Source of the DNA: an uncultured Prevotellaceae bacterium
GTDB taxonomy: Bacteria > Bacteroidota > Bacteroidia > Bacteroidales > Bacteroidaceae
Reading direction: 5' to 3'
NCBI GenBank assembly: GCA_946539635.1
Contig: CAMNHS010000076.1
Coordinates: forward strand, 1-6,614
Length of the DNA: 6,614 nucleotides
The position numbers and the translations under genes are program-made. Position 1 is the stretch's first letter. Every line of letters starts with the position of its first letter. Positions 1 to 5,556 of this stretch are shown one piece after another. The notes under the pieces are model-generated. The model searched no databases. It was not told the DNA's origin and saw nothing but the letters and a program-made list of their open reading frames with translations.

Positions 1-929
1 GGATAGTCGTGTTCATCATCACGCATGAGGATAATGATGCGAGCTTTCTCAGCTGCTTTCAGAGAGCGTTTGATACCAAGATTTTCTATTGTGTCATCTG
101 TATGTCGAATGCCTGCTGTGTCAATGAAACGGAAAAGGCGACCTTCAATGGTTATGGTATCTTCAATAAGGTCGCGAGTGGTACCCTGAATATCACTCAC
201 AATAGCACGATCGTCTCCAAGGAGAGCATTAAGGAGGGTTGATTTTCCCACATTAGGAGCTCCAATGATAGCAACAGGAATACCATTTTTTATGGCATTA
301 CCAGCTGAGAAAGATTCTAATAGTTTTGTTATCTCATGTTCTATAGAATGAGCAACATTTTCCAGTTCAGAACGGTCAGCAAACTCCAATTCTTCATGGT
401 CAGAAAAGTCTAATTCCAATTCCAGAAGAGAGGTAAGATGAAGCAGTTTGTCACGCAATTCGTGCAGGCGTGATGTTATTCCACCTCGCATCTGGTTTAT
501 GGCTATGCGATGTTGTGAAGCATTGGATGATGCTATGAGGTCAGCAACAGCTTCTGCCTGTGTGAGGTCCATCTTGCCATTGAGAAAAGCACGTTGTGTA
601 AACTCACCAGGTTGCGCCAGAAGACATCCTTTCTCTACCAATAATGATAAAATCGTCTCAAGAATATATCTGGAACCATGACAGGATATCTCTATAGAAT
701 CCTCTCCTGTGTAGGAATGAGGAGAGCGAAAGACGCTGACGAGGACATCATCAATAGGCTGAGGGTTGAGGGCTGAGATTATTTCTCCATAGTGCAGGGA
801 ATATCCTTTAGCATCAAGAATGTCTTTGGAGAAAACACTATTGACGATATTTATGGCCTCAGTACCTGAAACACGGATGATACCTATTGCACCACCTGGT
901 GCTGTTGCTATAGCTGCTATTGTGGACAT
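1..929 (-). CDS. mnmE: tRNA modification GTPase MnmE (TrmE), N-terminal 309 residues, cut by left window edge
   Basis: MnmE works with MnmG to install (carboxymethyl)aminomethyl groups at C5 of wobble uridine in certain tRNAs, using GTP hydrolysis and a folate one-carbon donor; it acts in the cytoplasm. Reading leftwards from ATG at 929, the protein opens MSTIAAIATAPGGAIGII, a typical MnmE start. The folate-binding domain shows YTGEDSIEISCHG (about 73-85) and RAFLNGKMDLTQAEAVADLI (about 113-132). R19, E80 and K119 sit where the folate-contacting residues of E. coli MnmE lie. The G domain follows: P-loop GAPNVGKST (223-231), G2 motif GTTRD (249-253) and G3 motif DTAG (270-273). The window ends before the NKxD motif and the C-terminal Cys, so about a third of the gene is missing; this is an edge effect, not a broken gene. 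No Shine-Dalgarno precedes the ATG. The gene begins 22 bp after the stop of the kinase-like gene, so co-transcription is likely. Confidence 0.97.
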   Translation of the reverse strand, partial: MSTIAAIATAPGGAIGIIRVSGTEAINIVNSVFSKDILDAKGYSLHYGEIISALNPQPIDDVLVSVFRSPHSYTGEDSIEISCHGSRYILETILSLLVEKGCLLAQPGEFTQRAFLNGKMDLTQAEAVADLIASSNASQHRIAINQMRGGITSRLHELRDKLLHLTSLLELELDFSDHEELEFADRSELENVAHSIEHEITKLLESFSAGNAIKNGIPVAIIGAPNVGKSTLLNALLGDDRAIVSDIQGTTRDLIEDTITIEGRLFRFIDTAGIRHTDDTIENLGIKRSLKAAEKARIIILMRDDEHDY

Positions 930-935
930 GGAGGG

Positions 936-970
936 AGTTGACAGTTGATAGTTAAAAGTTAGGAGTTATT
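936..970. repeat. Heptad tandem repeat (AGTTnnn x5) across the kinase stop codon
   Basis: Five perfectly phased 7-bp units occupy this stretch: AGTTGAC, AGTTGAT, AGTTAAA, AGTTAGG and AGTTATT. On the coding strand of the neighbouring genes they read as NNNAACT units. The array covers the last codons and the TAA stop (954-952) of the kinase-like gene and about half of the gap to mnmE. The first three units met on the coding strand each contain TAA at unit positions 3-5 (966-968, 959-961, 952-954). Because 7 is not a multiple of 3, these put a stop in each reading frame. Function is unknown. Similar AT-rich heptad stretches are, from memory, frequent between Bacteroidota genes. Confidence 0.8.
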
Positions 971-3597
971 GTTGCTTTTCCGTTTTGATATATGGCAGAG
1001 ATGCCAGAATTGCGATTGTGGGTTATTTCTCCAATCTCTCGCATTATCTGTCGCATTACGAGATAGTCAGTATGTGGAGTGTCGATAGTGAAGAGTTTTG
1101 ATACCTGTTCTTCCGTGAGAGGGTCATCCTTATGACGCTTTATGAGAAACTTTAGGAAATCACGTAATTCTTGCAAGGTATCAGAATTCATTGGCTTTTG
1201 CTTCAGCACCTTTGATGTGAGCATCAGACACAGTTCCCTATAATATTCTATGGCATTTGAGATATCTTCTTGTGGGGCATCATTGCTGATAAGTTGCAGT
1301 ATGCGAGAAGGATAATACATCGTCTCATGCTTTACTGTTGATAGCTGGTTGTCAGTGATGCTGGAAGTAACATGCAGGCGTTCATTCTCCTGCTTCAATG
1401 CTCCTATCTCTTCCTCAAGATTATTCCTACGCTCACGTTCCTTTCGACGTTGTATGACGATAGGTTTTAAGTACAGATACCACACCAATGGTATTAGTGA
1501 CAAAATAAGGATTAGCACAACCAGCATTGCCACATTGGCTTGCAGTTCTGCACGCTGCATACTGCGATAATAATCAGGTAGCGATTTGTCTGCAGTCAGT
1601 TCGCGATAGAGCAGGGTGTATTGCCAATTGCTGTTGTAATAGCGAGTCCACTGGTGCATAGCAAGAGATGCCACTGCTTCTTCATTATATACAGAAAGCA
1701 TGACAATGGAATCAGCATCAGCACTAAGGGCCCGACAAGAGTCAGCATAGAGTAAGGCATCGGAATATCTACCCTGTATATTACAATTGTAGAGACTATC
1801 AGCATATCTGTCTATCTCCTTGGCTTGCAAACTGATGCTGAGGAGGGAGACAAGAGCCAAGATAATACTTTTTACGAGTGGCAGACGGAATAATATTGTA
1901 GTACCTTTTCCGATAGCAGACTTTGCACTTATCATACAGACAGAAAAGAGGGATGAGATCTTCTTGTAACGGTCAATGATACCACGACAGTTCTGGAGTC
2001 CGAAGCCACCCTTACCATCAATCTGTTTATATTCAAAGAGATGTGCCAGCTGCTCTTCTGTCATTCCCTTACCATTGTCTGTAACACTTATTTCAGCATA
2101 GTTGCTACATGTTGAAGCATTGACATTTATTTCCGTAGCACCACTTTTGCGGGCATTGTCAACAAGGGTGTTTACAAGGAATAGAGTAAGGGATTTATCT
2201 GCTTTTACAACAGCAGAACTGTCTGCCATAATGTTGGTTTTTGTTGTTGCTGTAGAGGTCCTTTTTATAACAGAGAAGATGTCACTGAGGTTTACATTTT
2301 CTATATGCGGACGGATGTCGCCTCGTCGCATCTTAATCCATTCTGTCAACATATTGTTTTGGCGATCTATTTCATGGGCCAGTTCCTGACAGTAATCCAT
2401 CTTTCCTGTTTTTGCAGCTTGTCCCATGCGTTCAATAAGTGGCAACATACCATTTATCACCTGAACACAGGCACGCTGTTCCACCATAGCACGAATGCCC
2501 TTAGAATTCTCTAACTTCATAAGAGCCAGTTTCTCTTCCAACTCTTCGAAGTCAGCCTTCTTTATTTTGTCTGCCTTATGGTTATGGATGAGAGTAATGA
2601 TAGAAATTAGTAGCAGAAGGAATACTCCACAGGCTATGTAAACCAGAATCCATATACGACTGGTCGTTTGGTCGAGTGCCAATGCCCGGGCCTCGAGTTG
2701 TCTGTCCTGTCGTGTACTATCCTGCAAGTCGAGATACATGTTTCGATAATAGTCACTATGGAATTTATCATCCATAGCAGAGTAGGAGAGAGACATCTGC
2801 TCTGCTATAGAAGTCTTTAGTTCTGGCATGTTATCAATAGCAGGATTGGCCAGTGCCATATTTAGGCATTCAACAGACTTTTGGGGTTCACCAATGCGAA
2901 AATAACAGGTACTGAGATTGCGCCATGCATCAGCAATCAGGTATGCATTATTGCCATTAAGAAGTATGCTTAGAGTACGTTCTGCAAGGTTTCCTGCCAA
3001 CAACGAATCAGGAACATTATACTCATTAATATATCGTATTGAGGGGGCATCAAAGGCACGAGCTATAGCAAAGATGCTATCGTATGAAAAATACATACTC
3101 AGGGCTTGCATAGAGCGCGCCCGATATTCATCATTTTTTTTTCGTGTTGCCAAGATGTAACATTGTACTAGTGCATCGTAACCTTTCTGTATGAGAGCTT
3201 TATTCTTTTGGATGTTGACAGGTATGAAACTTACTTTTCCCTGATGATAAAGATAATTAAGGAAGAGAAGGGAATCGGTATATGCCACATGAGGAGCAAC
3301 AGAATCGACTACTGCGCGGGCTTCTTTGAATTGTCTCATCTGCAACAGATAGTCAGCATAAATGAGTTGGGCCTGTATTCGTTCTGCAGGAGTTGCTTTG
3401 TCGATATGTTTGTCGAAATTGTATTTGTGTAGATAGAATTCTTTGCTGTCTGCTCTCATGCGACAGGAGTCCATTTGTAACACCTCGTATGCTATGGTTC
3501 CATTTGCCAGAGCAGGTGTACATAACAAAAAGCTCCACATAGCCAGAATAAGCCATGTGGAGCCAATATATTGTGTAATATTACGCCTTAGCTGCAT
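952..3597 (-). CDS. Large membrane sensor histidine-kinase-like protein with TPR-like sensor and two kinase-like halves
   Basis: Probable inner-membrane sensor, 881 residues counted from ATG 3597. An in-frame ATG at 3636 would add 13 residues and overlap eda by 56 bp. ATG 3597 gives a neater signal peptide (cleavage near ALA-32) and a 17-bp overlap. In order: periplasmic helical TPR-like repeats (about 33-312); membrane helix 315-337; helical segment 367-427 resembling a dimerisation domain but with no obvious phospho-histidine in helix 1; HATPase_c domain (about 437-574) with N-box LVDNARKSG (N481), G1 DNGKG (507-511) and G2 GKGGFGLQN (528-536). Then a second half: signal-peptide-like hydrophobic segment 575-592, short helical periplasmic part, membrane helix 689-710, charged coiled coil 715-744, [11 protein letters not shown] with H757, and a C-terminus that looks like a truncated ATPase remnant. 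It may belong to the uncharacterised Bacteroidota families DUF5112/DUF5113; that is memory, not a search. No response regulator is in the window. Its ligand and targets are unknown. Confidence 0.85.
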   Translation of the reverse strand: MQLRRNITQYIGSTWLILAMWSFLLCTPALANGTIAYEVLQMDSCRMRADSKEFYLHKYNFDKHIDKATPAERIQAQLIYADYLLQMRQFKEARAVVDSVAPHVAYTDSLLFLNYLYHQGKVSFIPVNIQKNKALIQKGYDALVQCYILATRKKNDEYRARSMQALSMYFSYDSIFAIARAFDAPSIRYINEYNVPDSLLAGNLAERTLSILLNGNNAYLIADAWRNLSTCYFRIGEPQKSVECLNMALANPAIDNMPELKTSIAEQMSLSYSAMDDKFHSDYYRNMYLDLQDSTRQDRQLEARALALDQTTSRIWILVYIACGVFLLLLISIITLIHNHKADKIKKADFEELEEKLALMKLENSKGIRAMVEQRACVQVINGMLPLIERMGQAAKTGKMDYCQELAHEIDRQNNMLTEWIKMRRGDIRPHIENVNLSDIFSVIKRTSTATTKTNIMADSSAVVKADKSLTLFLVNTLVDNARKSGATEINVNASTCSNYAEISVTDNGKGMTEEQLAHLFEYKQIDGKGGFGLQNCRGIIDRYKKISSLFSVCMISAKSAIGKGTTILFRLPLVKSIILALVSLLSISLQAKEIDRYADSLYNCNIQGRYSDALLYADSCRALSADADSIVMLSVYNEEAVASLAMHQWTRYYNSNWQYTLLYRELTADKSLPDYYRSMQRAELQANVAMLVVLILILSLIPLVWYLYLKPIVIQRRKERERRNNLEEEIGALKQENERLHVTSSITDNQLSTVKHETMYYPSRILQLISNDAPQEDISNAIEYYRELCLMLTSKVLKQKPMNSDTLQELRDFLKFLIKRHKDDPLTEEQVSKLFTIDTPHTDYLVMRQIMREIGEITHNRNSGISAIYQNGKATITPNF

Positions 3598-4249
3598 TGC
3601 AGTAGCCAAGAGCCTCTTTACATTTGTCAGTAACATACTTCCAGTCGCCAGCTGCTACCTTGTCTTTTGGGAACAACTTAGATCCCATACCAACGCAGAA
3701 TACGCCAGCCTTGAACCAGCTCTCAAGGTTTTCCTTCTCAGGAGCAACGCCACCAGTAACCATGATCTTTGACCAAGGCATTGGAGCCATAAGTCCCTTG
3801 ATAAGGTTTGGGCCAACTACATCACCTGGGAATACCTTTGTGAAATCGCAACCAACTTCCTGTGCCTTACCAATCTCTGATGGTGTGAGACATCCTGGGC
3901 AATAGGTTACGCAACGACGGTTGCAGACAACAGCGATATCAGGATTAAAGAGAGGACCAACAACAAAGTTAGCACCCATTTGGATGTAGAGAGCTGCTGT
4001 AGGAGCATCAACAACACTACCGATACCAAGTGCTAATTCTGGACACTCTTTGTTTGCCCACTTAGAAAGCTCATCAAAAACCTCATGTGCGAAGTCGCCA
4101 CGATTGGTAAACTCAAAAGCACGAACACCACCATCATAACATGCCTTGATGACATTCTTACAAATATCGATATCTTTGTTATAAAAAACTGGAACCATAG
4201 GTGCGGCAGCAATCTTTGCCATCACCTGAAATTTATCAAATTTTGCCAC
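3581..4249 (-). CDS. eda: KDPG (2-keto-3-deoxy-6-phosphogluconate) aldolase
   Basis: A cytoplasmic class I aldolase that cleaves KDPG to pyruvate and glyceraldehyde-3-phosphate; many homologues also split 4-hydroxy-2-oxoglutarate. The 222 residues match the usual length of the family TIM barrel. Visible landmarks: [11 protein letters not shown] (41-51) with E46 matching the E. coli catalytic glutamate E45; [11 protein letters not shown] (75-85); [11 protein letters not shown] (95-105); PGCLTPSEI (118-126); FTKVFPGD (136-143) with K138 as the Schiff-base lysine; and the phosphate-binding VTGGVAP (164-170). S78 stands where E. coli has T73. Four cysteines are packed at 109-120. The start is GTG at 4249, giving MAKFDKF, a start like other Bacteroidota Eda proteins; the internal ATG at 4222 would remove the first nine residues. 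It lies 45 bp after kdgK, whose product makes its substrate, and its end overlaps the kinase-like gene. Confidence 0.93.
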   Translation of the reverse strand: MAKFDKFQVMAKIAAAPMVPVFYNKDIDICKNVIKACYDGGVRAFEFTNRGDFAHEVFDELSKWANKECPELALGIGSVVDAPTAALYIQMGANFVVGPLFNPDIAVVCNRRCVTYCPGCLTPSEIGKAQEVGCDFTKVFPGDVVGPNLIKGLMAPMPWSKIMVTGGVAPEKENLESWFKAGVFCVGMGSKLFPKDKVAAGDWKYVTDKCKEALGYCNAAKA

Positions 4250-4257
4250 GATATTCT

Positions 4258-4299
4258 AATTATGAATTTTGAATTATGAATTATGCATTAAAAATTAGC
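4258..4299. repeat. Heptad tandem repeat (nATTnnn x6) across the kdgK stop codon
   Basis: Six phased 7-bp units: AATTATG, AATTTTG, AATTATG, AATTATG, CATTAAA and AATTAGC. On the coding strand they read as GCTAATT, TTTAATG, CATAATT, CATAATT, CAAAATT and CATAATT. They fill almost the whole kdgK-eda gap. The TAA stop of kdgK (4297-4295) is unit positions 3-5 of the first unit, and the next two units carry TAA at the same positions (4290-4288 and 4283-4281), so all three frames are closed. No -7 promoter motif or hairpin terminator is evident inside it, so kdgK and eda are probably co-transcribed through it. Confidence 0.8.
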
Positions 4300-5317
4300 G
4301 CTGCACGCGTCCATTTGCATTACCACCAGCGAGAGCCTCAACCTCAGCGACGCTGACGAGGTTGTAGTCACCATTGATAGTGTGCTTCAGAGCTGATGCT
4401 GCAACAGCAAATTCCAGAGCCTCGCCCTGTGTTGGTTTTGTCAGAAGACCATGGATAAGACCACCAGAGAAAGAGTCACCACCACCAACACGGTCGATGA
4501 TAGGATTGATTTCATAACGCTTAGACTGATAGAACTCCTTACCATCATATATCATTGCCTTCCAGCCATTAAATGTAGCAGAGAAAGATTCACGAAGTGT
4601 AGAAACAACATACTTGAATCCGAATTCCTTCATCATCTGCTCGAAGATACCCTTGTAACCCTCAGCGTTTGTCTCACCACCTTCTACATCAGCATCTGGC
4701 TTGAAACCGAGGCAAAGTTCTGCATCTTCCTCATTACCGATACATACATCAACATACTGCATGAGTGGACGCATTACAGAGATAGCCTTCTCTGAAGTCC
4801 ATAATTTCTTACGGAAGTTGAGGTCAACAGATACTGTTACACCATGACGCTTTGCAGCCTCACAAGCCAACTTAGTCAGTTCTGCAGCCTTGTCAGAAAT
4901 GGCAGGAGTGATGCCAGACCAGTGGAACCACTGAGCTCCTTCCATGATAGCATCAAAGTCAAAGTCTGATGGATTAGCCTCTGCAATAGCACTGTTAGCA
5001 CGATCATAGATAACCTTTGATGGGCGCATTGATGCACCAGTCTCACAATAGTAAAGACCTACACGATCACCACCACGAGCAATGAACTGTGTGTTTACAC
5101 CATATCGACGAAGAGAATTGACGGCAATCTGTCCGATTTCGTGTGCTGGGAGTTTTGATACAAAATATGCATCATGACCATAATTAGCACAACTGATTGC
5201 TACGTTAGCTTCACCACCGCCAGGGATGATACGGAAAATGTCTGTTTGAATGAAACGGTCTTGACCGTTAGGAGAAAGGCGGAGCATAATCTCGCCCAAT
5301 GTTACTACTTTTGCCAT
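4295..5317 (-). CDS. kdgK: 2-keto-3-deoxygluconate kinase (PfkB/ribokinase family sugar kinase)
   Basis: A cytoplasmic ATP-dependent kinase that converts KDG to KDPG, the substrate of Eda. The 340 residues fit a PfkB-family kinase: start MAKVVTLGEIMLRLSP; PfkB signature 1 around IPGGGEANVAISCANYG (31-47); DLNFRKKLW (165-173), a segment seen in KDG kinases; IGNEEDAELCLG (193-204); and PfkB signature 2 DRVGGGDSFSGGLIHG (275-290), with D281 as catalytic base and G278-G280 as the anion hole. Substrate assignment rests on family resemblance and on the eda gene directly downstream; other PfkB sugar kinases share the signatures. It is the first gene of the leftward group, with ATG at 5317 about 50 nt after the inferred transcription start. 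No Shine-Dalgarno is seen, as usual in Bacteroidota. The divergent LacI-family regulator is the likely controller. The stop codon lies in a heptad repeat. Confidence 0.93.
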   Translation of the reverse strand: MAKVVTLGEIMLRLSPNGQDRFIQTDIFRIIPGGGEANVAISCANYGHDAYFVSKLPAHEIGQIAVNSLRRYGVNTQFIARGGDRVGLYYCETGASMRPSKVIYDRANSAIAEANPSDFDFDAIMEGAQWFHWSGITPAISDKAAELTKLACEAAKRHGVTVSVDLNFRKKLWTSEKAISVMRPLMQYVDVCIGNEEDAELCLGFKPDADVEGGETNAEGYKGIFEQMMKEFGFKYVVSTLRESFSATFNGWKAMIYDGKEFYQSKRYEINPIIDRVGGGDSFSGGLIHGLLTKPTQGEALEFAVAASALKHTINGDYNLVSVAEVEALAGGNANGRVQR

Positions 5318-5361
5318 TTTGAATTAATAAAGTTAGTTTTTGAAGTTTATGTAATTACGCA

Positions 5362-5373
5362 TTTGCATGCAAA
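5362..5373. promoter_or_regulatory. Perfect 12-bp palindrome TTTGCATGCAAA, candidate operator
   Basis: TTTGCATGCAAA equals its own reverse complement. It overlaps the last four bases of the candidate kdgK -7 element and covers the inferred transcription start, the classic place for a repressor. The divergent LacI-family protein is the natural candidate to bind it. Against this, many LacI-family operators have a central CG, which this site lacks. Confidence 0.5.
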
Positions 5374-5377
5374 GATA
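5370..5377 (-). promoter_or_regulatory. Candidate -7 element of the kdgK promoter
   Basis: The minus strand reads TATCTTTG, an exact match to the Bacteroidota -7 consensus TAnnTTTG. It would start transcription around 5363-5366, leaving a leader of about 46-49 nt before the kdgK ATG at 5317. No good TTTG-type -33 element stands 19-21 bp upstream; that place is taken by the inverted repeat at 5394-5419. This would fit a promoter that needs an activator, but that is inference. Confidence 0.6.
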
Positions 5378-5393
5378 AGAATAATCATTTGAA

Positions 5394-5419
5394 TAATTGT
5401 AATACAGAGGTTACAATTA
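5394..5419. promoter_or_regulatory. 26-bp inverted repeat TAATTGTAA-N8-TTACAATTA, candidate regulator site
   Basis: Two perfect 9-bp arms (5394-5402 and 5411-5419) flank an 8-bp spacer. The centre, between 5406 and 5407, lies about 40-43 bp upstream of the inferred kdgK transcription start, in the -33 region. It lies outside both predicted transcripts, so it should act as a DNA site rather than an RNA hairpin. The binding protein is unknown; the spacing does not match the CRP pattern TGTGA-N6-TCACA. Confidence 0.5.
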
Positions 5420-5484
5420 ACATATTTTCACTGTGCGTACATCAAAAATTTATATTGTGTAATAAAATATTCGTAAAAAATTAC

Positions 5485-5492
5485 TAACTTTG
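5485..5492 (+). promoter_or_regulatory. Candidate -7 element of the LacI-family gene promoter
   Basis: TAACTTTG matches TAnnTTTG exactly, predicting a start near 5496-5499 and a leader of about 58-61 nt before ATG 5557. A clear -33 element at the expected spacing is not visible. The element runs into TTTG-ACG-CAAA (5489-5499), a short dyad resembling the palindrome on the kdgK side, which may allow autoregulation. Confidence 0.55.
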
Positions 5493-5499
5493 ACGCAAA
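5489..5499. promoter_or_regulatory. Short dyad TTTG-N3-CAAA on the regulator promoter
   Basis: TTTGACGCAAA has four-base inverted arms around ACG and overlaps the -7 element and the inferred start site, in the same relative place as the kdgK palindrome. It could be a weaker copy of the same operator. However, GCAAA downstream of TTTG may simply be common promoter sequence in Bacteroidota. Confidence 0.3.
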
Positions 5500-5556
5500 T
5501 TATTCTAAAACCATAACAACACAATCACAAAGAATTGAAAATAAAACATAGGAACA

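Larger units (their letters stand above)
5318..5556. other. Divergent intergenic regulatory region between kdgK and the LacI-family gene
   Basis: This 239-bp AT-rich spacer separates two divergently read genes and is the only sizeable gap in the window. It carries a TAnnTTTG element facing each way (5377-5370 leftward, 5485-5492 rightward), a perfect palindrome at 5362-5373, an inverted repeat at 5394-5419 and a short dyad at 5489-5499. The leader of the rightward gene (about 5499-5556) is A-rich and shows no stable hairpin to the eye. No small ORF in it looks real. Confidence 0.75.

Noticed and set aside
448..681. Plus-strand open frame opposite mnmE, and the similar frame near 9-242
   Set aside because: They lie antisense to clear MnmE motifs and show no recognisable protein features; they are shadows of the coding frame.
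936..970. Heptad arrays as CRISPR or phage attachment sites
   Set aside because: Units are 7 bp without spacers, and no Cas, integrase or other mobile gene is present in the window.
1596..1805. Hydrophobic minus-strand frame within the second half of the kinase-like gene
   Set aside because: It overlaps the kinase frame on the same strand and no evidence such as a promoter or family resemblance supports a nested gene.
1822..1875. Separate gene start or assembly frameshift between the two halves of the kinase-like protein
   Set aside because: The frame is open throughout, and the junction codon is GTA with no ATG, GTG or TTG right at the start of the signal-like segment, so one fused gene is the simpler reading.
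3443..3772. Plus-strand open frame of 109 codons across the eda/kinase junction
   Set aside because: It is antisense to the Eda C-terminus and the kinase signal peptide, with no recognisable domain or promoter.
4451..4795. Plus-strand open frame of 114 codons inside kdgK
   Set aside because: It mirrors the conserved PfkB motifs on the other strand and looks like a by-product of codon use.
5394..5419. Inverted repeat as a transcription terminator
   Set aside because: It lies between two divergent promoters, outside both predicted transcripts; its stem is AT-rich and no gene ends there.
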